21,765 nt of DNA, taken from the IMG/VR virus record IMGVR_UViG_3300011258_000814, positions 1 through 21,765 of that record; one strand, given 5' to 3'. Under the pieces are notes generated by a model that saw nothing but the letters and a program-made list of their open reading frames with translations, did no database searches and was not told where the DNA came from. The position numbers were made by a program, and so were the translations under genes. Shown here one piece after another: positions 6,865 to 13,048 of the stretch (position 1 is its first letter; each line of letters starts with the position of its first letter). This DNA is from a virus.

Positions 6865-7239
6865 AAAAACATCACAATCCTCTCTCGCCACAATAACCTC
6901 GAAGATGCAATCGCTGAAGCTGGCGGTCTTAATCGCGGATTCAACCCTGCTGTTTTCGATAAAGAAGTCGAAGATGTTAAAAAACGAGCTGCTGTTCAAG
7001 AGTTCTTAGTTATCGAATACTGCGGTCGTAAAGAAGTCCTTTACACATTTCAATGCGACATCAGACTTCTTAATAAGTTCGAAGCTGGTGGCGGTTGCAT
7101 CAGTAATACAACCCTAATCACTTGGATGATTGATGACGAGCTATGTAATATCCAATCGATTCCTAACAATGATAAAAATCGAAAACTTATTTCTAGTGTT
7201 GGAAATGGCGACAAAAGTTTCTACGTCCTGAACATATAA
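6862..7239 (+). CDS. hypothetical accessory protein 1
   Basis: 125 residues, family not recognised. The start at 6862 is preferred over the in-frame ATG at 6826 because the shared 24-nt leader ends exactly at 6862, as it does at the starts of three neighbours. The N-terminus 'MKNITILSRHNNLEDAIAEAGGLNRGFNPAVFDKE' is helical and charged. The middle 'EFLVIEYCGRKEVLYTFQCDIRLLNKF' is beta-rich. There is no signal peptide or membrane segment. It is the first gene after promoter copy 1 and is followed by a strong terminator, so it can be made as a monocistronic message. It is probably an early or moron-type gene. Confidence 0.65.
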   Translation: MKNITILSRHNNLEDAIAEAGGLNRGFNPAVFDKEVEDVKKRAAVQEFLVIEYCGRKEVLYTFQCDIRLLNKFEAGGGCISNTTLITWMIDDELCNIQSIPNNDKNRKLISSVGNGDKSFYVLNI

Positions 7240-7245
7240 AAAATC

Positions 7246-7280
7246 AGCCTCCTCACACAGCGTGGGGAGGCTACTATTTT
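7246..7280 (+). terminator. intrinsic terminator after accessory gene 1
   Basis: An 11-bp stem AGCCTCCTCAC (7246-7256)/GTGGGGAGGCT (7262-7272), with one G:U pair and loop ACAGC, is followed by ACTATTTT. It sits 6 nt after the stop codon and immediately before the next leader, so downstream expression needs read-through. Confidence 0.85.
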
Positions 7281-7304
7281 AACCTACTAAATACTACTAC
7301 TATG
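7281..7304 (+). promoter_or_regulatory. repeated translation-start leader, copy 2
   Basis: The form is AACCTACTAA-ATAC-TACTACTAT-G, ending in the ATG at 7302. It differs from the other copies only at the third base and in the 4-nt linker. It starts directly at the end of the terminator T-run. Confidence 0.75.
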
Positions 7305-8129
7305 ATCGCTACTCAAAAAATCTCAAAGCATCGCCTCTCTGGAGGCTTCGACCCTAAATCCTACTCATTTGTTGATTGCTTCGACCATCGCATGAATGAG
7401 TCTTATGACCATACCAATGGAACTTACTATGGTGAGGCTAATGACCCTCTCGACTCCTCATACGTTGATGAGCTAGAATCTAATGGCTACAACTGCGACC
7501 AATGCACTCATTGTGGCACTCACCTCAAACATGGATCACTTTACCGCCATACTAGCGGTGAGCTGGTTGTTATTGGTCCTACTTGCGTAGATCGCCTTCA
7601 GTTCGATTCCTGCGATGAAATCCAAGCTCTTCACATTGCAAATCGCTTACGCCTCGCTCGCCTCCGCTCGCTTATGAAGCGCAGCTGGCGTTGGAAAATT
7701 GTTGGTGATTTTCTCATGGAGAATGAGGATAAGAATGCTATCATCGGTGACATGCTCAACAAGCTCAACAAATACTTGAGTATCTCTCGCAAGCAAATCG
7801 CCTTTGCTCGCAAACTGGTTCGCGATGAAGCTGAGCGTGAGTCTCGCAAAGCTGAGCGTGAGGCTAAACTAGTCAACACTCCAGACTGGCAGGATGGTCG
7901 GCTTGAGATTGAAGGTAAGGTGCTATCTTGCAAATGGAAGGATTCTGACTTCGGCGGTGGATATAAGCTACTCATCGAGATTGAGGATGGTCGCAGATGC
8001 TGGGGTTCTGCTCCTCAAAAATACTTCGATGCTGGTGAGCCTAAAACTATCCGCATCAAGGCTGGATTCACACCTTCCCGTGACGATAAAAAGTTTGCCT
8101 TCTACAAGCGTCCCACTTTCATTGCTTAA
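7302..8129 (+). CDS. zinc-binding phage protein with basic coiled region
   Basis: 275 residues. A Cys-rich N-terminal module spans residues 65-95: C65-x2-C68-x2-C71, then H77 and H83, then 'VVIGPTC95VDRL', which reads as a zinc ribbon or treble clef with a CxxCG knuckle. The middle (about 110-190) is a strongly basic helix set ('RLRLARLRSLMKRSWRWK', 'ESRKAEREAKL'). The C-terminal 75 residues ('GRLEIEGKVLSCKWKDSDFGGGYKLLIEIEDG ... KTIRIKAGFTPSRDDKKFAFYKRP') look like a beta-barrel, possibly OB-like. A nucleic-acid-binding role fits, but no named family is claimed. It is second in the accessory cassette and uses the shared leader. Confidence 0.7.
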   Translation: MIATQKISKHRLSGGFDPKSYSFVDCFDHRMNESYDHTNGTYYGEANDPLDSSYVDELESNGYNCDQCTHCGTHLKHGSLYRHTSGELVVIGPTCVDRLQFDSCDEIQALHIANRLRLARLRSLMKRSWRWKIVGDFLMENEDKNAIIGDMLNKLNKYLSISRKQIAFARKLVRDEAERESRKAEREAKLVNTPDWQDGRLEIEGKVLSCKWKDSDFGGGYKLLIEIEDGRRCWGSAPQKYFDAGEPKTIRIKAGFTPSRDDKKFAFYKRPTFIA

Positions 8130-8151
8130 ACTACTAACCAATACTACTATG
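8128..8151 (+). promoter_or_regulatory. repeated translation-start leader, copy 3
   Basis: The form is AAACTACTAA-CCAA-TACTACTAT-G, overlapping the stop codon of the preceding gene (8127-8129) and ending in the ATG at 8149. Both arms are exactly complementary to the element at 8668-8688, downstream of the same gene. Confidence 0.8.
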
Positions 8152-8667
8152 AATATATTCGCTATCGACTCTAACCCATGTCTGGCAGCAAAACATCTTT
8201 GCGATCAACATATTGTTAAGATGATCTTAGAAAGCTCTCAAATCCTAGCCTCCGCTTGCATCCGTCACGGAGTAGAGGAAAGCAGGATGCCACTAACTAA
8301 GAGTGGCACTACTGCAAAGGGTGGTTACCACCATCACCCATCAACTGTTTGGGCAGGCAATAACCGATCCAACTATTATTGGGTAGTAATGCACATGATG
8401 AGACTTTGCACGGAATACACTGAGCGTTTCGACAAGCATCATTTTTGCGAGAGTCAGTGTAAGGTTTACTACAACCTCGCTGAACGCATCCCCGATGGTG
8501 AGCTTGAGCGATTCAGCATTGCCATCAGTAAAGAAGCAAAATGCCGTTCTGCAATAAAAAACTTTGACAAGATGCATCCAGTCTCTCAATATCGTGCATA
8601 TTATAAATACGATAAAACTTTTGGCAGGTGGAAAAAAAATAAGCCTGATTGGCTTACCACCTACTAG
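8149..8667 (+). CDS. conserved phage protein of the MNIF...HIVKMILES type
   Basis: 172 residues from 8149. An upstream in-frame extension to 7894 exists but would lie inside the previous gene, and the shared leader marks 8149. The pattern 'MNIFAIDSNPCLAAKHLCDQHIVKMILESSQILASA ... HHHPSTVWAGNNRSNYYWVVMHMMRLCTEYTERF ... HPVSQYRAYYKYDK..GRWKKNKPDW' is one I recognise from many uncharacterised phage proteins. The conserved N-terminal D and H/K (KHLCDQHIVKM), the His cluster at 'YHHHPSTVWA' and the closing 'YRAYY...K...W' are all present. No biochemical function is known to me. Its stop codon is directly followed by the antisense element and a terminator. Confidence 0.8.
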   Translation: MNIFAIDSNPCLAAKHLCDQHIVKMILESSQILASACIRHGVEESRMPLTKSGTTAKGGYHHHPSTVWAGNNRSNYYWVVMHMMRLCTEYTERFDKHHFCESQCKVYYNLAERIPDGELERFSIAISKEAKCRSAIKNFDKMHPVSQYRAYYKYDKTFGRWKKNKPDWLTTY

Positions 8668-8688
8668 ATAGTAGTAAATTAGTAGTTT
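8668..8688 (+). ncRNA. 3'UTR element antisense to the repeated leaders
   Basis: ATAGTAGTA-AA-TTAGTAGTTT begins one base after the stop codon of the preceding gene. ATAGTAGTA is the reverse complement of TACTACTAT, and TTAGTAGTTT is the reverse complement of AAACTACTAA, the two arms of the 24-nt leader. It could therefore pair with three of the four leaders over 9 + 10 bp and with the fourth with one mismatch, covering the AU of AUG. It runs straight into a terminator hairpin, which is the layout of a 3'UTR-derived small RNA (about 8668-8721). It could instead close a long-range loop with the leader of its own gene. Confidence 0.6.
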
Positions 8689-8721
8689 CCACACCCTTTT
8701 TAGTAGGGGGGTGTGGAATTT
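8687..8721 (+). terminator. intrinsic terminator after the antisense element
   Basis: A 10-bp perfect stem TTCCACACCC (8687-8696)/GGGTGTGGAA (8709-8718) with a 12-nt loop is followed by a short TTT. The U-tract is weak, so part of its role may be to protect a 3' RNA end. Confidence 0.7.
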
Positions 8722-8806
8722 GGAAGCGGTAACTCAGTATCCCAAGTCTCCAATAAAAATAAGGGCTTGAAAATCTAGCGTGTCATTTGCGTTACCCGAT
8801 GGGCTT
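8722..8806 (+). other. noncoding stretch between two terminators, possible structured RNA
   Basis: There is no credible reading frame. GGTAAC (8728-8733) can pair with GTTACC (8791-8796), enclosing a hairpin CAAGTC (8743-8748)/GGCTTG (8764-8769, one G:U pair). The segment has hairpin terminators on both sides. I match it to no known RNA family. With promoter copy 2 further downstream, it forms a 240-bp gene-free gap. Confidence 0.35.
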
Positions 8807-8835
8807 TGAGGCTATCCTAGCAGCCTCACCTTTTT
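8807..8835 (+). terminator. intrinsic terminator before promoter copy 2
   Basis: The stem TGAGGCT (8807-8813)/AGCCTCA (8822-8828) with an 8-nt loop is followed by CC and TTTTT. It would insulate the second promoter from upstream transcription. Confidence 0.8.
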
Positions 8836-8837
8836 CT

Positions 8838-8903
8838 CTAATTGAAAAAAAGTTTAAAAAAAGTTAAAAAAAGCTTGCAATTACTTTGTAGTCAGCCACA
8901 ATA
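8838..8903 (+). promoter_or_regulatory. promoter module, copy 2, with phased A-tracts
   Basis: This is nearly identical to 6744-6810: one substitution and one 1-nt deletion up to the end of the AGTCAGCC block. A-runs lie at 8845-8851, 8856-8862 and 8866-8872. TTGCAA is at 8875-8880, TTACTTTG at 8881-8888, and CACAAT at 8897-8902. Beyond 8897 the copies diverge. If the sigma70 reading holds, transcription would begin at about the ATG of the next gene (leaderless); under the Bacteroidota-like reading the leader is about 14 nt. Confidence 0.65.
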
Positions 8904-8908
8904 CAAGT

Positions 8909-9082
8909 ATGATAACATTAAACACTACTTCTCGCCTCTCAGAAATTCGCAAAGCTATCCGCTCTGGATCTAACCTTACAAAATCAGGAGCTGCTTACTT
9001 TGTTGATGGTAACAAAATCGGCACTGGTCATGGAGCAACAATTGCACGTGAAATCAGAAGCGCAAAAATCGTTCGTATCTAA
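8909..9082 (+). CDS. short basic hypothetical protein
   Basis: 57 residues, beginning MITLNTTSRLSEIRKAIRS, then 'GSNLTKSGAAYFVDGNKIGTG' and ending 'HGATIAREIRSAKIVRI'. No family recognised. The product is basic with a helix-strand-strand-helix look, so a small DNA- or RNA-binding protein is possible. Support for it being real: it starts just downstream of promoter copy 2, fills the space up to the next shared leader, and its codons resemble those of the neighbours. Unlike the other four genes of the cassette it lacks the 24-nt leader and would have a very short or absent 5'UTR. Confidence 0.55.
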   Translation: MITLNTTSRLSEIRKAIRSGSNLTKSGAAYFVDGNKIGTGHGATIAREIRSAKIVRI

Positions 9083-9091
9083 TCCAAACAT

Positions 9092-9115
9092 AAACTACTA
9101 AAAAATACTACTATG
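9092..9115 (+). promoter_or_regulatory. repeated translation-start leader, copy 4
   Basis: The form is AAACTACTAA-AAAA-TACTACTAT-G, identical to copy 1 over all 24 nt and ending in the ATG at 9113. There is no Shine-Dalgarno. Confidence 0.75.
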
Positions 9116-9358
9116 AGACTTACCGATAACACGAACAAGGCAACCCGCGCATGGGTCGACGGCATTTTGTGTCAGCTCGATTTAGTGATTTCTGAGGGCT
9201 CTTATCGTGATGTCTTTGAGACATTGAAGGCACATCAAATTGCCAACAGCTCATCCGATGAGGTTACTGAGTCACTTACCATCTACCTATGCATGACTAA
9301 ATTTGAGGCAGACGCCAAGCGCGGATTGTATAAAAAAAAATCACATTTCTTAATTTAG
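9113..9358 (+). CDS. hypothetical accessory protein, last of the cassette
   Basis: 81 residues, mostly helical ('NKATRAWVDGILCQLDLVISEGSYRDVFETLKAHQIANSSSDEVTESLTIYLCMTKFEADAKRG') with a Lys-rich end (YKKKSHFLI). There is no membrane segment and no family I recognise. It uses the shared 24-nt leader, shares a transcript with the 57-residue gene from promoter copy 2, and is followed by the strongest terminator of the window. Confidence 0.6.
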   Translation: MRLTDNTNKATRAWVDGILCQLDLVISEGSYRDVFETLKAHQIANSSSDEVTESLTIYLCMTKFEADAKRGLYKKKSHFLI

Positions 9359-9390
9359 TTATCGAATCCCTCTAAGAGAAAAAAATCAAG

Positions 9391-9413
9391 CCTCCCTTCG
9401 GGGAGGTTTTTTT
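9391..9413 (+). terminator. strong intrinsic terminator closing the accessory cassette
   Basis: CCTCCC (9391-9396), tetraloop TTCG, GGGAGG (9401-9406), then seven T (9407-9413) make a textbook terminator. It separates the accessory cassette from the head genes. Confidence 0.95.
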
Positions 9414-9443
9414 GTGCCTAGATTGACAGATTTACTGTTCTTA

Positions 9444-9686
9444 ATGGCTTCCACTACTACAACTGCTCAATTTGTTATAATCCGTGACAAGTTACTTCTT
9501 GCAATTAACAAACTAGCTGAAGAGGGTGTTACTAGTTATAGTATAGGTGACCAAACATTCTCCCTAGCTGATGTTGGAAACTTAATTGACCAAGTGGAGA
9601 AGCTCGATAAACTTATTGCCCTAAAAGACAGGACGCTTGGTGCGCGTGGTCAAAATCGCATCACAATGAGACATTTTAATGGCTAA
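9444..9686 (+). CDS. gpW-like head-tail adaptor
   Basis: 80 residues from the ATG at 9444. A GTG at 9414 in frame is unlikely because it directly follows the terminator T-run. The position immediately before the portal and the size match lambda gpW. The pattern is also right: an N-terminal helix, then a beta hairpin 'EGVTSYSIGDQTFSLADVGNL', then a helix 'IDQVEKLDKLIALKDRT'. gpW closes the portal after packaging and helps bind the tail-joining protein. The stop overlaps the portal start by 8 nt. Confidence 0.75.
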   Translation: MASTTTTAQFVIIRDKLLLAINKLAEEGVTSYSIGDQTFSLADVGNLIDQVEKLDKLIALKDRTLGARGQNRITMRHFNG

Positions 9687-11139
9687 TAAAAATAAAAAAA
9701 CATCCAAGTTGAGTTTCGCTGCTCGCCAGTTCTGGCATGCACTGCGTGGCTATGACGCTGTGCAAAATACTCGCTATCGTGCGAATCGTGGGAATCAACC
9801 TATCCAGAGTGAAGAGTTGGAGCTTAAGAATTACGATCGAGATCACCTTGTTTCGTCATGTTTAAATTTGCGCAGGAATAACCCGATCGTAGCTTCGCTT
9901 TCAAGATTACGTAAAGCTGACATTGTTGGTCGCGGCATCAACCCTCAACCTTCTACTGGTGATACTGAATTAGACACTAAAATCGAAGAATGTTGGCATG
10001 AATTTTCAAAGTCTCCTGAAATAACTGGAATGATGGACATGCGTGACCTCCAGCAGCAGATGATCGATTCCCTATTGTTTTATGGAGATTGTGGACTAAT
10101 TATTGGAAATCAGGAGGTTCAATTTGTCGACGGCTCACGCATCGCTAACCCATCAGGTTACTCCACGAGTAATGAAACTTCAGAGTATCAGAATGGCGTT
10201 CGAGTAAATGAGCTAGGTCGACCTACTGGTTATGTAGTTGGCAATAGAGTTTCTGGAACTGTAAGAGATCAGAAGATAATTCCTGCTAGAGATTTCATTC
10301 CATTCCTAAAAAGAATCAGACCTGTTCAGTATCGAGGAATACCTGAACTAGCTCCAATTTTAAATACCCTGCAAGACTGCGATGAGTATGATCGGGTAGA
10401 GATGATTTCTGCTAAAGTTTCAGCATCACTATCTGTTGCAGTCAAGCGTGACAACTCTTACGAGTTCGAGCTACAAAATAGACTAAACTCCTCAGAGCAG
10501 GATGATCTTGGCAATTTAGAACAGTTTGAACCTGGTCGTTTCCATTACCTTGAAGCAGGTGAAGACATTAGTGTTATTGGAGGTGGCGGTCGCCCTAATG
10601 TTGATGGCATCCAATGGGTAAGTTATTTACTTAGAAAAGTTGGCAGTGCTGTCGGCATACCTCTTGAGTTCCTAATGATGGAAATCGGAGGTTCTAGTTT
10701 CTCCGCATCACAAGGTGTTGTTCTGCAATACCAGCAAACTGTTGAAAGCTACCAGAGTGACCTAATTAAAGTTATGGATTCACTGTACCGCCGATGGCTT
10801 TCCCAAAAAATAGCAGCAGGGGAAATAGACATTTCTAATACTTCAAGTCCGTTTAAGGTCAGGTGGCAACGTCCAGCTTTCAGATGGATCAACAGGGCTG
10901 CGCAGGTAAAGGCTGACATGGAATATTTCCGAGCAGGTGCAATGTCACTAGATGACATCACAGCTCCATTTGGCTACACGGCTGAAGATGTATTAAGGCG
11001 TAAGGCTCAAAACATTCTGAAGGCTCAATCAATAGCTCAGGAATCAGGTCTAGATTGGAAGGAACTAATTAACCCGTTCCCAACATCATTAAGTGGTAAC
11101 TATTCAGAAGTTGTAGATGGCGATCAAAAATCAATTTGA
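9679..11139 (+). CDS. portal protein (lambda GpB type)
   Basis: 486 residues, typical of the GpB/Phage_portal_2 family. Recognisable segments are the N-terminal 'RYRANRGNQPIQSEELELKNYDRDHLVSSCLNLRRNNPIVASLSRLRKADIVGRGINPQP' (about 32-97), 'RDFIPFLKRIRPVQYRGIPELAPILNTLQDCDEYDRVE' (around 210), and the late 'VGIPLEFLMMEIGGSSFSASQGVVLQYQQTVESYQ' block (around 335). It would form the dodecameric ring through which DNA enters and leaves the capsid. It overlaps gpW by 8 nt and the head protease by 23 nt. Intact. Confidence 0.93.
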   Translation: MANKNKKTSKLSFAARQFWHALRGYDAVQNTRYRANRGNQPIQSEELELKNYDRDHLVSSCLNLRRNNPIVASLSRLRKADIVGRGINPQPSTGDTELDTKIEECWHEFSKSPEITGMMDMRDLQQQMIDSLLFYGDCGLIIGNQEVQFVDGSRIANPSGYSTSNETSEYQNGVRVNELGRPTGYVVGNRVSGTVRDQKIIPARDFIPFLKRIRPVQYRGIPELAPILNTLQDCDEYDRVEMISAKVSASLSVAVKRDNSYEFELQNRLNSSEQDDLGNLEQFEPGRFHYLEAGEDISVIGGGGRPNVDGIQWVSYLLRKVGSAVGIPLEFLMMEIGGSSFSASQGVVLQYQQTVESYQSDLIKVMDSLYRRWLSQKIAAGEIDISNTSSPFKVRWQRPAFRWINRAAQVKADMEYFRAGAMSLDDITAPFGYTAEDVLRRKAQNILKAQSIAQESGLDWKELINPFPTSLSGNYSEVVDGDQKSI

Positions 11140-12640
11140 AACATATAACGATTATCCAACATCGGCTACTAACAATGCTAAACGTGCATTGAAGTATAAA
11201 GATGAGAATGCGGATAATAAGTGCGGCACTCCAGTAGGTTGGGCTAGAGCTAACCAGTTAGCCAGTCGTGAAAAGATAAGTCGTGACACTATTGCTCGCA
11301 TGGCATCATTTAAACGCCATCAACAGCATAAAGATGTTCCATACGACAAGGGATGCGGAGGTCTTATGTGGGACGCATGGGGAGGAACCTCGGGCGTTGA
11401 ATGGGCTATTAAGAAACTAGCTCAAATTGACAATAAGAAGGAAAATAGTATGAATAAACAATTCGCTTTTGCAATTAACAACACTGAGTATGCTCAAATC
11501 AGCCGTGATGACGGCACCATGGAGGGCGTATCGTTAATCTCAGTTGGTCCTGCTTTGGGTCATGGTTTGTATGTAGATAGCAAATCTCTAGAAACTATCA
11601 TTGATGAACTCGAAGGAACTAAGCTACCTGCCTATATCACTCACAGGGGTGCATTGTTTGAAGATAGGCTTACCAGAGAAATCGGAATCTTCACTAACTT
11701 CAGAGTTGAAGATGAAAGAATCCTTGGCGACTTCCAAGCATTCGATTCTTTCCGTGAAGATGACACTCGCAAATTTAACAGATTGTTTGAATTGGCAGAA
11801 AAAATGCCTGAAAGATTCGGACTTTCTATCGTATTCTCAGCAAATTCTGCATGGGCTACTGACGTGGGCGATGTGGATACTGAAGAGAAACCTGATGATG
11901 CATTGTTTAATTTCCCCTCCATTCGTGTTGAGGAAGTTTCCAGTGCTGATTTCGTTGATCAACCTGCCGCTAATCAAAAAGGTCTTTTTGATAAAGTTGA
12001 CAGTAAACCCGTGTATAAGATGACTAAAGCTGAACTATTAGAACAAAATGAAACGCTCGAAGCTGAAAAAACTCAGCTTACCGAGGATAACCTCCAGCTT
12101 TCCGTCAAGGTGGCTGACGCTGAAGCGCAAGCAGAAGCTTTTCAAATCCAACTCGCTGAAACTAAAGAATTTCGCGAAAGCAAAACTCTTCCAGATGCTC
12201 GCCCAATGGCTGAAGATGAAGATGAAGCTGAAGTCGAAGCTGAAGTCGAAACTGAAGCTGCTGCTGAGGATGAAGATGAGATGGCTAAACTCCAAAAGGA
12301 ACTAGAAGATGCTAAAGAGGAAATCGCTTCCTTGCAGGGCAAAATCGAAGCTACTGAGAAGAAACTCGAAGGTAAAGATGGTGAAATGAAAGCTGTTTCT
12401 GAAGAGAAGGAAGCTGTTTCTGTCACTGCCTCTGAACTTTCGGTAAAGGTAGAATCTCTCGAGAAACTAATTGAGGGCTCAGGCGAATCTTTCGCTAAAG
12501 CTTCTGATTCTGAAGATTACTCACCATCAAAAGCTTCTCGCTCTAAGCTAATTTCCGAGTTCGCTAAAGAAAATAACATTTCTGAATTTTCCGCTACTTT
12601 ACAATTAGGTAAAGAGCGTCCTGAATTATTTAAAATTTAA
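11117..12640 (+). CDS. head maturation protease fused to scaffold, with extra N-terminal domain
   Basis: 507 residues in three parts. Residues about 12-101 hold a separate conserved domain ('YPTSATNNAKRALKY', 'CGTPVGWARANQLASRE', 'RMASFKRHQQHKDVPYDKGCGGLMWDAWGG') that I recall at the front of some phage head proteases. Residues about 112-290 resemble a prohead protease: H176 in 'AYITHRGAL' and S237 in 'FGLSIVFS' are the likely catalytic pair, followed by 'SSADFVDQPAAN'. Residues about 310-470 are a highly acidic Glu/Ala coiled coil, the likely internal scaffold. An in-frame ATG at 11450 (residue 112) begins the protease domain and has an upstream AAGGA, so a shorter product may also be made, as with nested scaffolds such as lambda Nu3. 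Confidence 0.82.
   Translation: MAIKNQFETYNDYPTSATNNAKRALKYKDENADNKCGTPVGWARANQLASREKISRDTIARMASFKRHQQHKDVPYDKGCGGLMWDAWGGTSGVEWAIKKLAQIDNKKENSMNKQFAFAINNTEYAQISRDDGTMEGVSLISVGPALGHGLYVDSKSLETIIDELEGTKLPAYITHRGALFEDRLTREIGIFTNFRVEDERILGDFQAFDSFREDDTRKFNRLFELAEKMPERFGLSIVFSANSAWATDVGDVDTEEKPDDALFNFPSIRVEEVSSADFVDQPAANQKGLFDKVDSKPVYKMTKAELLEQNETLEAEKTQLTEDNLQLSVKVADAEAQAEAFQIQLAETKEFRESKTLPDARPMAEDEDEAEVEAEVETEAAAEDEDEMAKLQKELEDAKEEIASLQGKIEATEKKLEGKDGEMKAVSEEKEAVSVTASELSVKVESLEKLIEGSGESFAKASDSEDYSPSKASRSKLISEFAKENNISEFSATLQLGKERPELFKI
11438..11452 (+). promoter_or_regulatory. Shine-Dalgarno-like site with internal start in the protease gene
   Basis: AAGGA (11438-11442) lies 7 nt before the ATG at 11450, in frame with the protease. 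Almost no other gene here has such a site, which makes this one noteworthy. It would yield a product lacking the N-terminal 111 residues. Confidence 0.45.
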
Positions 12641-12659
12641 CCCATAACTTATTATTATT

Positions 12660-13028
12660 ATGTCCGCTACAACTATTGACAATACAACTCGCACTTTCGT
12701 TGCTGCTGAAGCAATCGGTGCTTATATCCTAGTAAAAGTTGATTCCAGTGGTCTCATCGAGACTGCTAGTGCAACTGCCGCTGAGCCTAAAGTTGGATAC
12801 ACTACTACTGCTGTATCCCTTGGTCAAGCTGCCAACGTATCTCTCATCCACGGTGGAGGTTCTTCTTACGCTACAGCAGCAGAAGCTCTTGCTATTGGCG
12901 ACTTCGTTTACGGTGACGCAAATGGTAAAGTATCTGCTACTGGCTCTAGCGGTGACAAGGTCGGCATTACGCTGACTACCGCAACTGCCGATGGCGATGT
13001 CATCGAGGTTCTGCCTATCCACTCTTAA
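12660..13028 (+). CDS. capsid decoration protein
   Basis: 122 residues, Ala/Gly/Thr-rich and all-beta in appearance ('TFVAAEAIGAYILVKVDSSGLIETASATAAEPKVGYTTTAVSLGQAANVSLI ... AIGDFVYGDANGKVSAT'). It lies between the protease/scaffold and major capsid genes, the place of lambda gpD. The pattern also resembles DUF2190-type capsid decoration proteins. It would bind at capsid three-fold sites after expansion and stabilise the packed head. The start codon follows a TTATTATTATT run and no Shine-Dalgarno. Confidence 0.78.
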   Translation: MSATTIDNTTRTFVAAEAIGAYILVKVDSSGLIETASATAAEPKVGYTTTAVSLGQAANVSLIHGGGSSYATAAEALAIGDFVYGDANGKVSATGSSGDKVGITLTTATADGDVIEVLPIHS

Positions 13029-13048
13029 TTTATAACTAATAAACAATT

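Noticed and set aside
7894-8148. N-terminal extension of the 8149 gene
   Set aside because: It overlaps the zinc-binding protein gene entirely out of frame, and the conserved family begins with MNIF at 8149.
8341-8694. Minus-strand 117-codon reading frame downstream of the inverted leader copy
   Set aside because: It is antisense to a conserved phage gene, starts with GTG inside the terminator stem, and the inverted leader is followed by ATC, not ATG, so it does not serve as its start.
12038-12426. Long open frames on both strands over the acidic scaffold region
   Set aside because: They arise from the repetitive GAA/GCT codon composition of the coiled coil; the protease-scaffold frame explains the region.
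12660-13046. CRISPR array or tandem repeats in the head region
   Set aside because: No regularly spaced direct repeats were seen; the similarity is only low-complexity Ala/Thr codon runs.
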